Notes: a model not told the origin generated them from the sequence alone. A stretch of DNA of 58,906 bases from Treponema sp. (GCA_017962965.1 JAGCUI010000060.1:1-58906); one strand, 5' to 3'. Positions 35,265 to 44,415 are shown, counted from the first letter of the stretch. Numbers and translations are program-made.

Positions 35265-35857
35265 TTATTTCCGTCGTAAATATACACTGTCTCTTCGCAG
35301 TTCTTTTTTAATCCGTCTCCCCAAAATTTATCTACTCCGCGGTTTTCAAGATAACACATCAAAGAAGAAAGGCAGGCACCGTGAGCAGTTACTAAAATCC
35401 TTCCTTCTTTAAAATCCTTATAAAGAGGCTCAATCTGAGTCTGCACAAATTCCTTGGTTCTTGCACACACTTCTTCAAAGCTTTCGCCGCCCTCCGGAGC
35501 CACATATTTTGCAGGTTCATCAAAAAAATATTTTCTTGGGTCTGTGGTGTTCATCCAGTCTGTATAAAGCATGCCTTCGAGTTTTCCAAAAGTCATTTCT
35601 TTGAGGTTCTGATCTTTTATAATTTCGTAATCTTTGTCCGGATATATTTCATTTAAAATCAAAACGGCAGTTTTATAAGCACGCTTTAAAGGACTTGAAA
35701 AAATCTTATCAAATTTTATTCCTTCTTTGCAAAGTCTTTTTCCAAGCTTTACGGCTGCTTCTTCGCCATTTTCGTTTAATTCAATATCAACCCTTCCCTG
35801 AAATTTGCAAAGCTTATTCCAGTCGGTCTGGCCGTGTCTTACAATATAAAGTTCCAT
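35246..35857 (-). CDS. histidine phosphatase family protein
   Basis: The 203-residue product has the phosphohistidine motif RHGQTDWN near the start, the second Arg in SSPLKRAYKTA, and a second catalytic His in VTAHGACLSSLM, as in cobC/phosphoglycerate-mutase-like phosphatases. The substrate is unknown; cofactor-dependent mutase activity is possible but not supported. The ATG overlaps the stop of the upstream gene (TAATG). It sits in the xpb operon. Confidence 0.88.
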   Translation of the reverse strand: MELYIVRHGQTDWNKLCKFQGRVDIELNENGEEAAVKLGKRLCKEGIKFDKIFSSPLKRAYKTAVLILNEIYPDKDYEIIKDQNLKEMTFGKLEGMLYTDWMNTTDPRKYFFDEPAKYVAPEGGESFEEVCARTKEFVQTQIEPLYKDFKEGRILVTAHGACLSSLMCYLENRGVDKFWGDGLKKNCEETVYIYDGNKWKLKA

Positions 35858-37923
35858 TAGAATCTAAGCCTTCTTAAATGAGTTATTCTGCTCACAACAA
35901 AATTTTCTATATTGTGGTCCGGTAAAATTTCTACGCGTACAATTGAATCAGCAGTCTGTTTTGTAATTCCAAGAGGTTTTCCAATAAGAGTAAAATATTC
36001 ATTATCCTTACTGAACTGCGGAATTATGATTTCCATATTTTCTTCTGCGTTGATTGCAGATTCAATAAGGTGAACCTTTCCCGCATAATTTGTTCCCTCT
36101 GCTTCAAGGATTTCTGTTCGGATGTGGGTTAAAGAAAGCTGCTCTTCGTTTATAATCACCCTCTGGTTAATTTTATCTTTTAAAGTTGAAAGCTGAATTT
36201 CATCAATTTTTAATCCCTTAAGCTTTTCCTTTAATTTTGTGATGTATGCCGCAGCAAGGTTGAATTTGATTTCTTTTACCTCAGGCTTTTCAAAATGAAT
36301 TGAATTCCCCTTTCTTAAAGCCGGGAAGCTGATTTTTTCGTGTCCGTTACCGGCGCTTTTTACCTTGCCCATAAAATCAAGTCCGCTTTCTTCTATAAAA
36401 CCCTGAGCCGAAACATTCACCGGAATATCTAAAAGATAAATTCCTTTGCTCAATTTTTCCTTTATGTGGCGGCTGATTTTAGGATTATTTTCTACAAATG
36501 CGATGTTGGATTCAGAAACTTTTAAAACATATCCGTGATAGATGATTGCAGAAGCATAGGTGTTGTACCAGTCCTGAATGCACATCAAAAGATTTTGTGG
36601 AATTTCGTATGCGGTTGTTTCCTCTAAAAGCTTGATGATTGATTCAGGCGTCATTCCAAAATCAAACGCAACAGAAGCAGAGGCCCTTGTAATTTCAAAT
36701 TCACTTACAACGCCGTAACGCTTGATACTCAAAAATTTTGTTAATGGCAAAAGCTTTTCTAATTCAAGACCCGGTAAAAGGCTTACTGTAAATGCTGAAT
36801 CTATATTTAAAACTTTTGCGTTTAAAGTATTCTGATTATCCGTAAATATTTTTGAAGGAACATAAATTTCTTCACCGTTTTTATCAAAGCCGATAAGCTC
36901 AAGCATTCCAAGATTAATGGCTGCATCGAGCATGCGTTCTATAATTGTTCCGGCCTGCTCTGTAAAAAACGAAGAGCTTTCCTGGCGTGCCGACTGTAAA
37001 ATCTGAGAAAAGCGCGAAGGAGCATGAGATTCAGAGCCAAAGGTAAAGGTTCCGGCAAGAAAAGCAAGCTTGATAATTGTTTTTGCAGTATATCCGCATT
37101 TTGGAATTGAATAGATGCAGTCCAAAAATAACTGTGCTTCTTTTTTTAATCCTTCACGGCTAAACCTTGAACAGGAAGCGGCGCAGATAAAAGCATACTC
37201 AAAATCAGACGGAAGCTTTGCAAAAAGTTCAAAGCGTTCATAATCAAGCGCATACTTTGTGCCGTTTTCGTAAACAAGATTTAAGTTTATAAAGGCAGTC
37301 ATCAAAGCCTGAATTCTTATTAAATCTCCCGGGAAAAAGTCCAAAAGCTTTCCCTGAGTATTCTTTTTTATTACACCGTCGGACTTACAAGAGCATCCGT
37401 AAATATTTAAGTACGAAATAAAGGCTGTGATAAAATTCGGATTAATTGAAAAAACATCCTTTGTATTTGATTTTGCAAGCTCAGGCTCTACAAGAATCTT
37501 CTGGATTCCGATGTATGGTTCAATTTTTTCCCAGAGCAAAGGATTTACATAATAAAATTCCTTCTGGCTGTAAGGGTCTTTTTTTGTAAAAAGAATAAGA
37601 CGCTGCACAAGGTTCGAAAGCTCGGTATAAAGCTCTGCCATTGTGTAGTCACCTGTAAAAAAGTCCGAAATATTCTGCTTGGTTGGATTATAAATGTGGC
37701 AGATTGCGGTAATCACCTTTATGTCAAATTCGTCCAGAAGATTTACAAGGTTGTTTGAATTTTCTTCGTTTTTAATAAAGCCCGCAAGCTGTTCAATTAA
37801 GCGCTGCTTGTTGTATGGAGTTTTAATTTCTCCAAGATACATTCTTATAATGCCAAAAAATTTATCATCAGCTAAAGCCGAAATTGATTCCTGCCAGTCC
37901 GATACACTTGTTTTACAATTCAT
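35857..37923 (-). CDS. helicase-associated partner of XPB (Helicase_C_3-like)
   Basis: The 688-residue product, from the ATG at 37923 with GGAG seven bases upstream, is directly coupled to the xpb gene by an 11-bp overlap. Text such as WQESISALADDKFFGIIRMYLG, LEKLLPLTKFLSIKRYGVVSEFEITRASASVAFDFG and CIQDWYNTYAS resembles helicase-associated (XPB/Ssl2 N-terminal-like) domains fused or adjacent to XPB in bacteria. The function is likely a regulator or DNA-binding partner of the helicase. It lacks Walker motifs itself. Confidence 0.7.
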   Translation of the reverse strand: MNCKTSVSDWQESISALADDKFFGIIRMYLGEIKTPYNKQRLIEQLAGFIKNEENSNNLVNLLDEFDIKVITAICHIYNPTKQNISDFFTGDYTMAELYTELSNLVQRLILFTKKDPYSQKEFYYVNPLLWEKIEPYIGIQKILVEPELAKSNTKDVFSINPNFITAFISYLNIYGCSCKSDGVIKKNTQGKLLDFFPGDLIRIQALMTAFINLNLVYENGTKYALDYERFELFAKLPSDFEYAFICAASCSRFSREGLKKEAQLFLDCIYSIPKCGYTAKTIIKLAFLAGTFTFGSESHAPSRFSQILQSARQESSSFFTEQAGTIIERMLDAAINLGMLELIGFDKNGEEIYVPSKIFTDNQNTLNAKVLNIDSAFTVSLLPGLELEKLLPLTKFLSIKRYGVVSEFEITRASASVAFDFGMTPESIIKLLEETTAYEIPQNLLMCIQDWYNTYASAIIYHGYVLKVSESNIAFVENNPKISRHIKEKLSKGIYLLDIPVNVSAQGFIEESGLDFMGKVKSAGNGHEKISFPALRKGNSIHFEKPEVKEIKFNLAAAYITKLKEKLKGLKIDEIQLSTLKDKINQRVIINEEQLSLTHIRTEILEAEGTNYAGKVHLIESAINAEENMEIIIPQFSKDNEYFTLIGKPLGITKQTADSIVRVEILPDHNIENFVVSRITHLRRLRF

Positions 37924-39637
37924 CGCTGTCTCCTGTGTATCGAACAAGTCTGTAGGAATATCCCTGCTCTGCTAAAAACTTTTGTCTGTTTGAACCAAAT
38001 TCTTCTTCTACGGAATTACGGGTGATGAGTGTGAAGAATCTTGAAGTTCTTTCCTTTGGTCTTAAAATACGTCCAAGTCTCTGCGCTTCTTCCTGCCTGC
38101 TTCCAAAGGTTCCACTCACCTGAATTGCAAGGGATGCATCGGGTAAATCAATTGCAAAATTTGCAACCTTGGAAACAACAAGCACGCGAATCTTTCCTTC
38201 GCGGAATTCACCGTAGATTCTGTCGCGCTCTGAGTTTGGAGTTTTTCCTGTAATAATAGGCGCATTTAAAAGCTCTGCAATTTCGTTCAGCTGATTAATA
38301 TACTGCCCGATTACAAGAATCTTATCTTCTGCGTATTTATTTATAATTTTTTGAACAACTTCGATTTTATCTTTATTTTCGCTTGCAATGCGGTGCTTTT
38401 CGCGGGAAGGAGCAACGGCATAATCAATTTCCCTTTCTACAGGAAGATTGATTTTTACTTCGATACACTCGGCACTCGCAATCCATTTATCTCTTTCAAG
38501 CTCTTTCCAGGGAACATCGTAGCGCTTAGGACCAACAAGACTGAAAACATGACCCTGACATCCATCCTCGCGAACCAAAGTTGCAGTAAGACCAACACGA
38601 CGTACAGCCTGAAGCTCTGCCACAACACGGAACACAGGAGCTGGGAGCATGTGAACTTCATCATAAATAATTAAGCCCCAGGGTCTTTCATGGAAAATCG
38701 AAAAATGAGGATATGGGCCGGTTTTATCCGGTCTCCAGGTTAAAATCTGATACGTTGCAATTGTTACAGGTTTAATTTCCTTATTTTCGCCTGTGTATTC
38801 AGCAATCTGGTCTTTTGTTAAATTTGTTTTATCCAAAAGCTCATCAATCCACTGATGCACGGCAGAAATATTTGTTGTGATAATAAGGGTAGAAGTTTTA
38901 AGCATATCCATAATCGTCATGCCAACAATTGTTTTACCCGCACCACAAGGAAGAACTATAGTTCCAAAGCCTGTCCCAGGTCCCTTATCTCCAACCAGCG
39001 CCTTTGCACTTGCAGTCTGATAATCACGAATCACAAGAGGAGAGCCTTTTAAAGTATTTTGTTCTAAGCTTATATCAAGAGGTTCGCCGTCTTTTAAAGG
39101 AACTTCATCTTTTACAGGCCATCCCGACTCAAGCAAAAGCTGTTTTATAATTCCTCTGTCTGTAAGTCGGAGTAAAAAACTGTTTTCAGGACGATTATCT
39201 TCTTCAACTTCTATTTTTTCGCAGATGAATTTTTTAATTGCAGGGTTTGCATTAATTTCTTTATAAACAGCATTGGAATTGCTTACAAGATACAAAAATT
39301 TTTCTTTGATTTTTCCTTCTGTTCTTTCGGGCCCTGTAATAAGGCGGATTTTTCCAAAGCGTTCAGAAATATCTTTAATCCACATTACAACAGACTGAGG
39401 AACATCATAGCGTGCATATTTTGAAATTGTATTTACAGCATCATCGGCACTAAAGCCTGCGCTCGCTGCATTCCATAAAGACAATGGTGTGAGTCTGTAA
39501 GTATGTAAATGCTCAGGAGATTTTTCAAGCTCGGCAAAAGGGATAAGTGCATTACGGCATTCTTCTGCCAAAGGAGCATGAACATCAAGTAAAAGAGAAC
39601 GGTCGCCCTGAACAATCAATGGATTTTCTACATTCAT
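37913..39637 (-). CDS. XPB/ERCC3-family DNA helicase
   Basis: The 574-residue product is a superfamily 2 helicase of the XPB type. It has an N-terminal damage-recognition-like domain (LTPLSLWNAASAGFSADDAVNTI), Walker A PCGAGKTIVG, the DEVH box (IIYDEVHMLPA), the XPB RED motif in LTATLVREDG, and helicase motif VI (QRLGRILRPK). The eukaryotic homologue opens DNA in TFIIH; the role in bacteria is assumed to be repair or transcription-related. It is the first gene of a four-gene operon with its partner, a phosphatase and sua5. An in-frame ATG and divergent promoter region lie at 39638-39712. Confidence 0.9.
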   Translation of the reverse strand: MNVENPLIVQGDRSLLLDVHAPLAEECRNALIPFAELEKSPEHLHTYRLTPLSLWNAASAGFSADDAVNTISKYARYDVPQSVVMWIKDISERFGKIRLITGPERTEGKIKEKFLYLVSNSNAVYKEINANPAIKKFICEKIEVEEDNRPENSFLLRLTDRGIIKQLLLESGWPVKDEVPLKDGEPLDISLEQNTLKGSPLVIRDYQTASAKALVGDKGPGTGFGTIVLPCGAGKTIVGMTIMDMLKTSTLIITTNISAVHQWIDELLDKTNLTKDQIAEYTGENKEIKPVTIATYQILTWRPDKTGPYPHFSIFHERPWGLIIYDEVHMLPAPVFRVVAELQAVRRVGLTATLVREDGCQGHVFSLVGPKRYDVPWKELERDKWIASAECIEVKINLPVEREIDYAVAPSREKHRIASENKDKIEVVQKIINKYAEDKILVIGQYINQLNEIAELLNAPIITGKTPNSERDRIYGEFREGKIRVLVVSKVANFAIDLPDASLAIQVSGTFGSRQEEAQRLGRILRPKERTSRFFTLITRNSVEEEFGSNRQKFLAEQGYSYRLVRYTGDSDEL

Positions 39638-39712
39638 CGCAAAAATTTATTATAGCGAATTTTGCCCCGGTCTACAATCTAGAAAAAAAGGATTTTAGCC
39701 GATAATTAAATT

Positions 39713-40906
39713 ATGGACACACTTTTTACGCTGGACATTAAAGATTATGATCCTGAATGGCCTCATTCAAAAAGACCTTCTTCCAGAGCAATAATTATTC
39801 TCGACAACGACGGAAATCAGATGGATTATTCCGAAGGAAAAATTTTTAATGCTGATGATAAAATTGTTTTAGTCCACAGCACAAAATACGATTATTATAA
39901 ATTCCCGGGCGGCGGTATAAAAGATAAAGAAGAAAATCAGGCTGCCCTTATCCGCGAAGTTCAGGAAGAAGTTGGGCTCACAGTTATCCCCCAAAGCATA
40001 AAGGAATACGGAATTACAAAGAGATTTCAGAGCACCAAGCTTTTTGCAAATACAACCTTTGAACAGGATTCGTTTTATTATTTTTGCAAGGTTCAAAGCG
40101 GAGAAAATAACGAGCTTAGTATCACATCACAGACCTTAGACCCGTACGAAGCAGAAGAAGGTTTTGAACTTTCGCTTGTTACAATTAAAGAAGCCATAAA
40201 TGCAAACAATCATTCTTTAAACGAAGATTATTTTATGGCCGTAATGATTGAACGCGACACAAGAGTTTTACAGCGTCTTATAAATGCACCTGCCATACCT
40301 TCCAGAACCTTTGCAAAATTCCTTATGCAGAGAGCCGTAGAAATGAACCCGGGTCCCTGGGAGCAGCATTCAATTTTAGTTGCAGAATGTGCAGAAAAAA
40401 TTGCCGTACAGATTTTGAGAAACAACGGAGAGCTTTCGGAAGACGGCACAATAAAAGAAAATTCTTCCATCAATCCGGAAAAGGCTTACCTTATGGGATT
40501 TTTGCACGACATCGGACGCAGAAACGGAATTACAGGGCTAAAGCATGTCTGGGATGGATATCATTATTTAAAAGACATGGGCTATGATGATTTTGCTCAA
40601 ATCTGTCTTACTCATTCCTTCCAGTTCCCCGAATTCAGCCTTTATATTGGAGAAAAGGATTTAGAGCCTGCAGAAATAGAAGAACTTAAAGCTCTTTTAA
40701 AAAACACAGTTTATACAGATTACGATTATTTAATTCAGCTTTTGGATGCGGCGTGCAATGCAGACGGAACAGTGGATCTTGTGAGTCGGATGAATGATGT
40801 TAGAAGGCGCTACGGAAATTATCCGCTTTTAAAATGGGCACGCAATTTTGAATTAAAGGAAATGTTCGAAAAAAAGATGGGAAAATCCCTCTACGAAGTA
40901 ATCTAA
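39713..40906 (+). CDS. Nudix-HD fusion protein
   Basis: The 397-residue product joins two hydrolases. Residues 20-185 form a Nudix domain with the box GGGIKDKEENQAALIREVQE then EVGL. Residues 200-390 form an HD domain with His and His-Asp (EQHSILVAECAEKIA ... MGFLHDIGRRNG) and a distal Asp in IQLLDAACNADG, the layout of HD phosphohydrolases. Both active sites look intact. Such a fusion suggests a nucleotide clean-up or signalling enzyme, but the substrate is unknown. The ribosome binding site is weak and the gene runs divergently from xpb. Confidence 0.85.
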   Translation: MDTLFTLDIKDYDPEWPHSKRPSSRAIIILDNDGNQMDYSEGKIFNADDKIVLVHSTKYDYYKFPGGGIKDKEENQAALIREVQEEVGLTVIPQSIKEYGITKRFQSTKLFANTTFEQDSFYYFCKVQSGENNELSITSQTLDPYEAEEGFELSLVTIKEAINANNHSLNEDYFMAVMIERDTRVLQRLINAPAIPSRTFAKFLMQRAVEMNPGPWEQHSILVAECAEKIAVQILRNNGELSEDGTIKENSSINPEKAYLMGFLHDIGRRNGITGLKHVWDGYHYLKDMGYDDFAQICLTHSFQFPEFSLYIGEKDLEPAEIEELKALLKNTVYTDYDYLIQLLDAACNADGTVDLVSRMNDVRRRYGNYPLLKWARNFELKEMFEKKMGKSLYEVI

Positions 40907-40945
40907 AATATCGATATTTTTATAATTCTATGTTAAAATAAAAAA

Positions 40946-41689
40946 ATGCCGATTAACATTTACTCGAAAAGAAACCAGCTGCTCATAAAAATCATAAGTG
41001 TTTTTGGAATATTTGTTTTTATTTTTTCCAACGTTTTTGAAGTACACAATTTGATGATTTTCTCTGAACCAAAGCTTCGTCTCATCTCAATTACCGGCAT
41101 CATTTTAAACGCAATAAGCACAATTCTTTTTATTATAGTAATAATCTTTCCAACCAAATTTCAATTCTTTGGATTTGTAGTTTTATATTACAGCATCTGG
41201 ATAGAAGTGATAGAACCGGTTTCGGGTATTCCATTGTTCCTTTTCTTTTTAAGTGCAACAATCTTTCTTGCCCGCGGACTTTTATATAATCACAAAAAAC
41301 TTCGTGCCATAATCTTTGCAGTATTTTTTATAGGCTTTCTTCTTTTACCACTCAGAAGTGGCGCAGATATTTTTCTTAAATCATTAATTCAAAATCTTTC
41401 GTTTACACTTGCTTGCGGAGCAATCTTATTTTTCTTTTCTCTTATTTTGCAAAATACACCTGTAGACAAAAGTCTGAACATCAAGGATTACGAAGGACTT
41501 ACCAAAAGAGACTGTGAATGGCTTAATGCGATTTTAAATAACGAAAAGTACGAGGCGATTGCCATCAATTACCACATGAACCTTGGTTCAGTAAAAAACC
41601 GGTTTAAGGTCATCTTCGACATTCTCGAAGTTGGCGATAAAACCGGCTTTCTGAACAAGTACAGTGATTATGCTATAAACTTTTTGTAA
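40946..41689 (+). CDS. membrane protein with C-terminal LuxR-like HTH
   Basis: The 247-residue product has six to seven hydrophobic spans in its first 165 residues (for example IIKIISVFGIFVFIFSN, LFIIVIIFPTKFQFFGFVVLYY). A cytoplasmic C-terminal tail of ~75 residues follows (LTKRDCEWLNAILNNEKYEA, then IAINYHMNLGSVKNRFKVIF), which has the four-helix pattern of LuxR-type DNA-binding domains. This would be a one-component membrane-bound regulator. No Shine-Dalgarno site is seen; TATAAT lies ~25 bp upstream, so the leader is very short. The target is unknown. Confidence 0.65.
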   Translation: MPINIYSKRNQLLIKIISVFGIFVFIFSNVFEVHNLMIFSEPKLRLISITGIILNAISTILFIIVIIFPTKFQFFGFVVLYYSIWIEVIEPVSGIPLFLFFLSATIFLARGLLYNHKKLRAIIFAVFFIGFLLLPLRSGADIFLKSLIQNLSFTLACGAILFFFSLILQNTPVDKSLNIKDYEGLTKRDCEWLNAILNNEKYEAIAINYHMNLGSVKNRFKVIFDILEVGDKTGFLNKYSDYAINFL

Positions 41690-41775
41690 TTATACTCTCT
41701 AATGTCCTCTATGCATAATATATAAAAAGGAAGATTCGTCTCGTTTAATTACAATTCCATTTTATGTAAAAAATA

Positions 41776-41865
41776 AAATCATTCCTAGGTCATAAAAGGT
41801 CATATTTAGGGCATAAAAGGTCATTTTTTAGGTATAAAATGGCATTTTTATAGCATAAAAATCAT
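41776..41865. repeat. helically phased AGGTCAT repeat array
   Basis: Nine short copies of a heptamer near AGGTCAT end at 41782, 41793, 41803, 41814, 41824, 41835, 41845, 41856 and 41865, that is 10 or 11 bp apart in alternation. Copies 2, 3 and 5 are exact; the others differ at one to three positions. The gaps alternate between AAA and TTTT-type tracts, so the larger unit is 21 bp. It lies in the convergent gap between the membrane regulator and the AICAR transformylase. It fits both a protein-binding array and intrinsically curved DNA. Confidence 0.7.
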
Positions 41866-41878
41866 TTTTTTCTAAATA

Positions 41879-43054
41879 TTAATGATGGAACAATCTGATT
41901 CCGTTGAAGCACATTGTCATGTTGTATCCGTCGGCAGCGGCGATAACTAAGTCGTCTCTTACAGAACCTCCAGGCTGGGCGATTACTGTTACTCCGGATT
42001 TTTTGGCACGGTCAATGTTGTCTCCGAATGGAAAGAATGCGTCGGAACCAAGAGCTACATTTGTATTCTTGGAAATCCATTCGTCTTTTTCTGCCTGTGT
42101 GAATACTTCAGGTTTTTCCTTAAAGATGTTCTGCCATTTTCCGTCTGCAAGAACGTCCATGTATTCGTTTCCGATATAAACATCAATTGCGTTGTCGCGG
42201 TCTGCACGTTTAATACCGTCTACAAACTTAAGATTCAAAACCTTAGGACACTGTCTGAGCCACCAGTTATCTGCCTTCTGTCCGGCAAGACGTGTACAGT
42301 GAACGCGGCTCTGCTGTCCGGCGCCAATACCAATTGCCTGTCCGTCTTTTACAAAGCATACTGAGTTAGACTGTGTATATTTAAGAACGATTAAAGAAAT
42401 GATTAAGTTTCTCTTGTCGTCTTCTGAAAGATTTTTATTTTTAGTAACGATGTTGCTCAAAGCCGACTGTTCATCAATCTTGAGGAAGTTGTGGCCCTGT
42501 TCAAAAGTAACTCCGAATACCTGTTTCTTTTCGATTTCTGCAGGAACATAAGAAGCATCAATCTGAATTACACAATAGTTTCCGTTTTTCTTAGCCTTTA
42601 AGATTTCCAAAGCCTTGTCTGAATAAGAAGGAGCAATTACACCATCAGAAACTTCTTTTTTAATAAGAAGAGCAGTTGCTTCATCACATTCATCACTTAA
42701 AGAAATAAAATCACCAAAGGATGACATACGGTCTGCACCGCGCGCTCTTGCATAGGCACAAGCCAAAGGAGAAAGTTCAACTCCGTCTGTAAAATAAATC
42801 TGTTTGAGTGTGTCTGATAAAGGAAGGCCTACAGCAGCACCGGCTGGAGAAACGTGTTTAAAAGATGTTGCAGAAGGAAGTCCCGTTGCTTCTTTTAATT
42901 CTTTTACAAGCTGCCATCCGTTCAAGGCATCTAAAAGATTGATATATCCTGGTCTACCATTCAAAACTGTAATTGGTAAATCGCCGCTTTCCATATAAAC
43001 CCTTGCAGGTTTCTGATTTGGATTACATCCGTATTTTAATTCTAATTCTTTCAT
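41879..43054 (-). CDS. stand-alone AICAR transformylase (PurH-like)
   Basis: It transfers a formyl group from 10-formyl-THF to AICAR, the ninth step of purine synthesis. The 391-residue product covers only the AICARFT part of PurH: LKYGCNPNQKPA, SFKHVSPAGAAVGLP (the catalytic Lys-His), and GAGQQSRVHCTRLAG; the MGS-like cyclohydrolase domain is missing. The missing step is supplied by the PurO-type gene two positions upstream in the same operon. No clear ribosome binding site is present. Confidence 0.9.
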   Translation of the reverse strand: MKELELKYGCNPNQKPARVYMESGDLPITVLNGRPGYINLLDALNGWQLVKELKEATGLPSATSFKHVSPAGAAVGLPLSDTLKQIYFTDGVELSPLACAYARARGADRMSSFGDFISLSDECDEATALLIKKEVSDGVIAPSYSDKALEILKAKKNGNYCVIQIDASYVPAEIEKKQVFGVTFEQGHNFLKIDEQSALSNIVTKNKNLSEDDKRNLIISLIVLKYTQSNSVCFVKDGQAIGIGAGQQSRVHCTRLAGQKADNWWLRQCPKVLNLKFVDGIKRADRDNAIDVYIGNEYMDVLADGKWQNIFKEKPEVFTQAEKDEWISKNTNVALGSDAFFPFGDNIDRAKKSGVTVIAQPGGSVRDDLVIAAADGYNMTMCFNGIRLFHH

Positions 43055-43072
43055 GAGGATATAATAGAATAA

Positions 43073-43681
43073 TTACTGATTTTCTTCAATCTGACGAAAG
43101 ATTTCCAGCATGATAAGGCACACAGAATAAATGATAAAGCCCGGCCAGAAAAAGAGACCGATGATTCCGCCAAGAATATTAAGATAAAAAAGATAGCCCA
43201 AAACTCCAAGCTCAACTGTAACAATCAAAAAGATTAAAGCGGCTCTCTTAAAAAACTGAAGCTGACGCACAACAACATTCTTTACGATATTCACAAAGGT
43301 ATTTTCGTAGCGGCCGATAAAAGCATAGGCAAACACATTTGAATTAACAATGGTCATAGAAAGAACAAGAGCAACGCCAATGGCAATAATATTAAACCAT
43401 TCATTTTCAAAAACAAGGTACCAGATTCCAAAAAGCATTGCAGCAGAAACAGCGGAAATCAAAGACATTATCAATCCCTGAAGCGCATTATCCTTCATAC
43501 CCTTTGTAAACATCTTAAAGGTAGAAACTTCCTTGTTATTGCAGATTTTGATGATTAAATAAAAAGCAGCGCACGTAGCAGGTCCTATAGTAATAATCGG
43601 GAGTGAAAAAACAAACCACAAAAGGTTTACTAAAAGGACGTTAAGAATTTTTAAAAGAGGTTTATCTGCTTCGTGCTTCAT
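43073..43681 (-). CDS. DUF624/YesL-family membrane protein
   Basis: The 202-residue product has five to six membrane segments, beginning LLKILNVLLVNLLWFVFSLPIITIGPATCAAFYLI, the opening of the YesL/DUF624 group. These proteins are found with sugar ABC transporters in Firmicutes, but here it lies between two purine genes, 5 bp after purO. Its role is unknown; transport or membrane anchoring of a complex are possibilities. Confidence 0.75.
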   Translation of the reverse strand: MKHEADKPLLKILNVLLVNLLWFVFSLPIITIGPATCAAFYLIIKICNNKEVSTFKMFTKGMKDNALQGLIMSLISAVSAAMLFGIWYLVFENEWFNIIAIGVALVLSMTIVNSNVFAYAFIGRYENTFVNIVKNVVVRQLQFFKRAALIFLIVTVELGVLGYLFYLNILGGIIGLFFWPGFIIYSVCLIMLEIFRQIEENQ

Positions 43682-43686
43682 AATGA

Positions 43687-44415
43687 TTAAATATTTTTAT
43701 TGATGATTTTTGTTTCGTATTTACCGGTCTGTAAATCAATAAAACGAACAAACAAAGAAACTTTATTATCCTCATTCAAAGAAGACCAGATTAAATCCGT
43801 AAAGCTGTTGATGTCGCCGTCGATGTTTACTTTTACAGGTTCTCCGGTAAAGCTTGGCAAAGGATTTCCGTCTCCCATGTATGTGTGGATGTAATGACCT
43901 TCTCCCTTCTGTGGAGCGTCGTATGTAAATGTAAAACGAAGTGTGTTATCAGGATTTCCATCATCGCTCTTTAAGATTGAAAGTGCATAGTCATATTTTC
44001 CGCCCCCAACTTTTAAAAGTGATGAAATACGAGGTGTGTAGTTTGGATCATCGTGTTCATATTTTCTGATGCGGAGTGATTCTTCAAAGGTTTTTCCTTC
44101 TTTCAAGCCTTCAAAAATGGTATCTGTCTGATCTCCATTTGTTACGATTGTATATTCGTTGAGCTGGCGTACTGCCGCATAAATGATTAAGCTTGGATCT
44201 CCTGCAATTAAAGAAGGGTCAAATGCCTTTGTGCGGATTACTTCTGTGCCGTCTTCGTTTTCTGTAACAAAGATTCTGTTACGGCTGCCTGCGCTTCTTC
44301 CCATTGTCCAGTAAGCAGAAACAGCATATTTTCCGTCCTTACTAAGACCCGCAATTATTCCTCTTCCAGGATAAGTTGTGCTCTTTAATTCAGTTTTTAA
44401 ATCTACAGCTTTCAT
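43687..44415 (-). CDS. purO: IMP cyclohydrolase, PurO type
   Basis: PurO closes FAICAR to IMP, the last step of purine synthesis, with a fold unrelated to PurH. The 242-residue product shows family text TYPGRGIIAGLSKDGKYAVSAYWTMGRSAGSRNR and GDPSLIIYAAVRQLN. This type was described first in archaea and is present in some bacteria. GGGAGC precedes the ATG. Its neighbour carries the matching AICAR transformylase, which strongly supports the assignment. Confidence 0.86.
   Translation of the reverse strand: MKAVDLKTELKSTTYPGRGIIAGLSKDGKYAVSAYWTMGRSAGSRNRIFVTENEDGTEVIRTKAFDPSLIAGDPSLIIYAAVRQLNEYTIVTNGDQTDTIFEGLKEGKTFEESLRIRKYEHDDPNYTPRISSLLKVGGGKYDYALSILKSDDGNPDNTLRFTFTYDAPQKGEGHYIHTYMGDGNPLPSFTGEPVKVNIDGDINSFTDLIWSSLNEDNKVSLFVRFIDLQTGKYETKIINKNI

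Noticed and set aside
41771..41865. CRISPR array
   Set aside because: Repeats are 7-13 bp, spacers are 3-8 bp and alike, and no cas gene is present.
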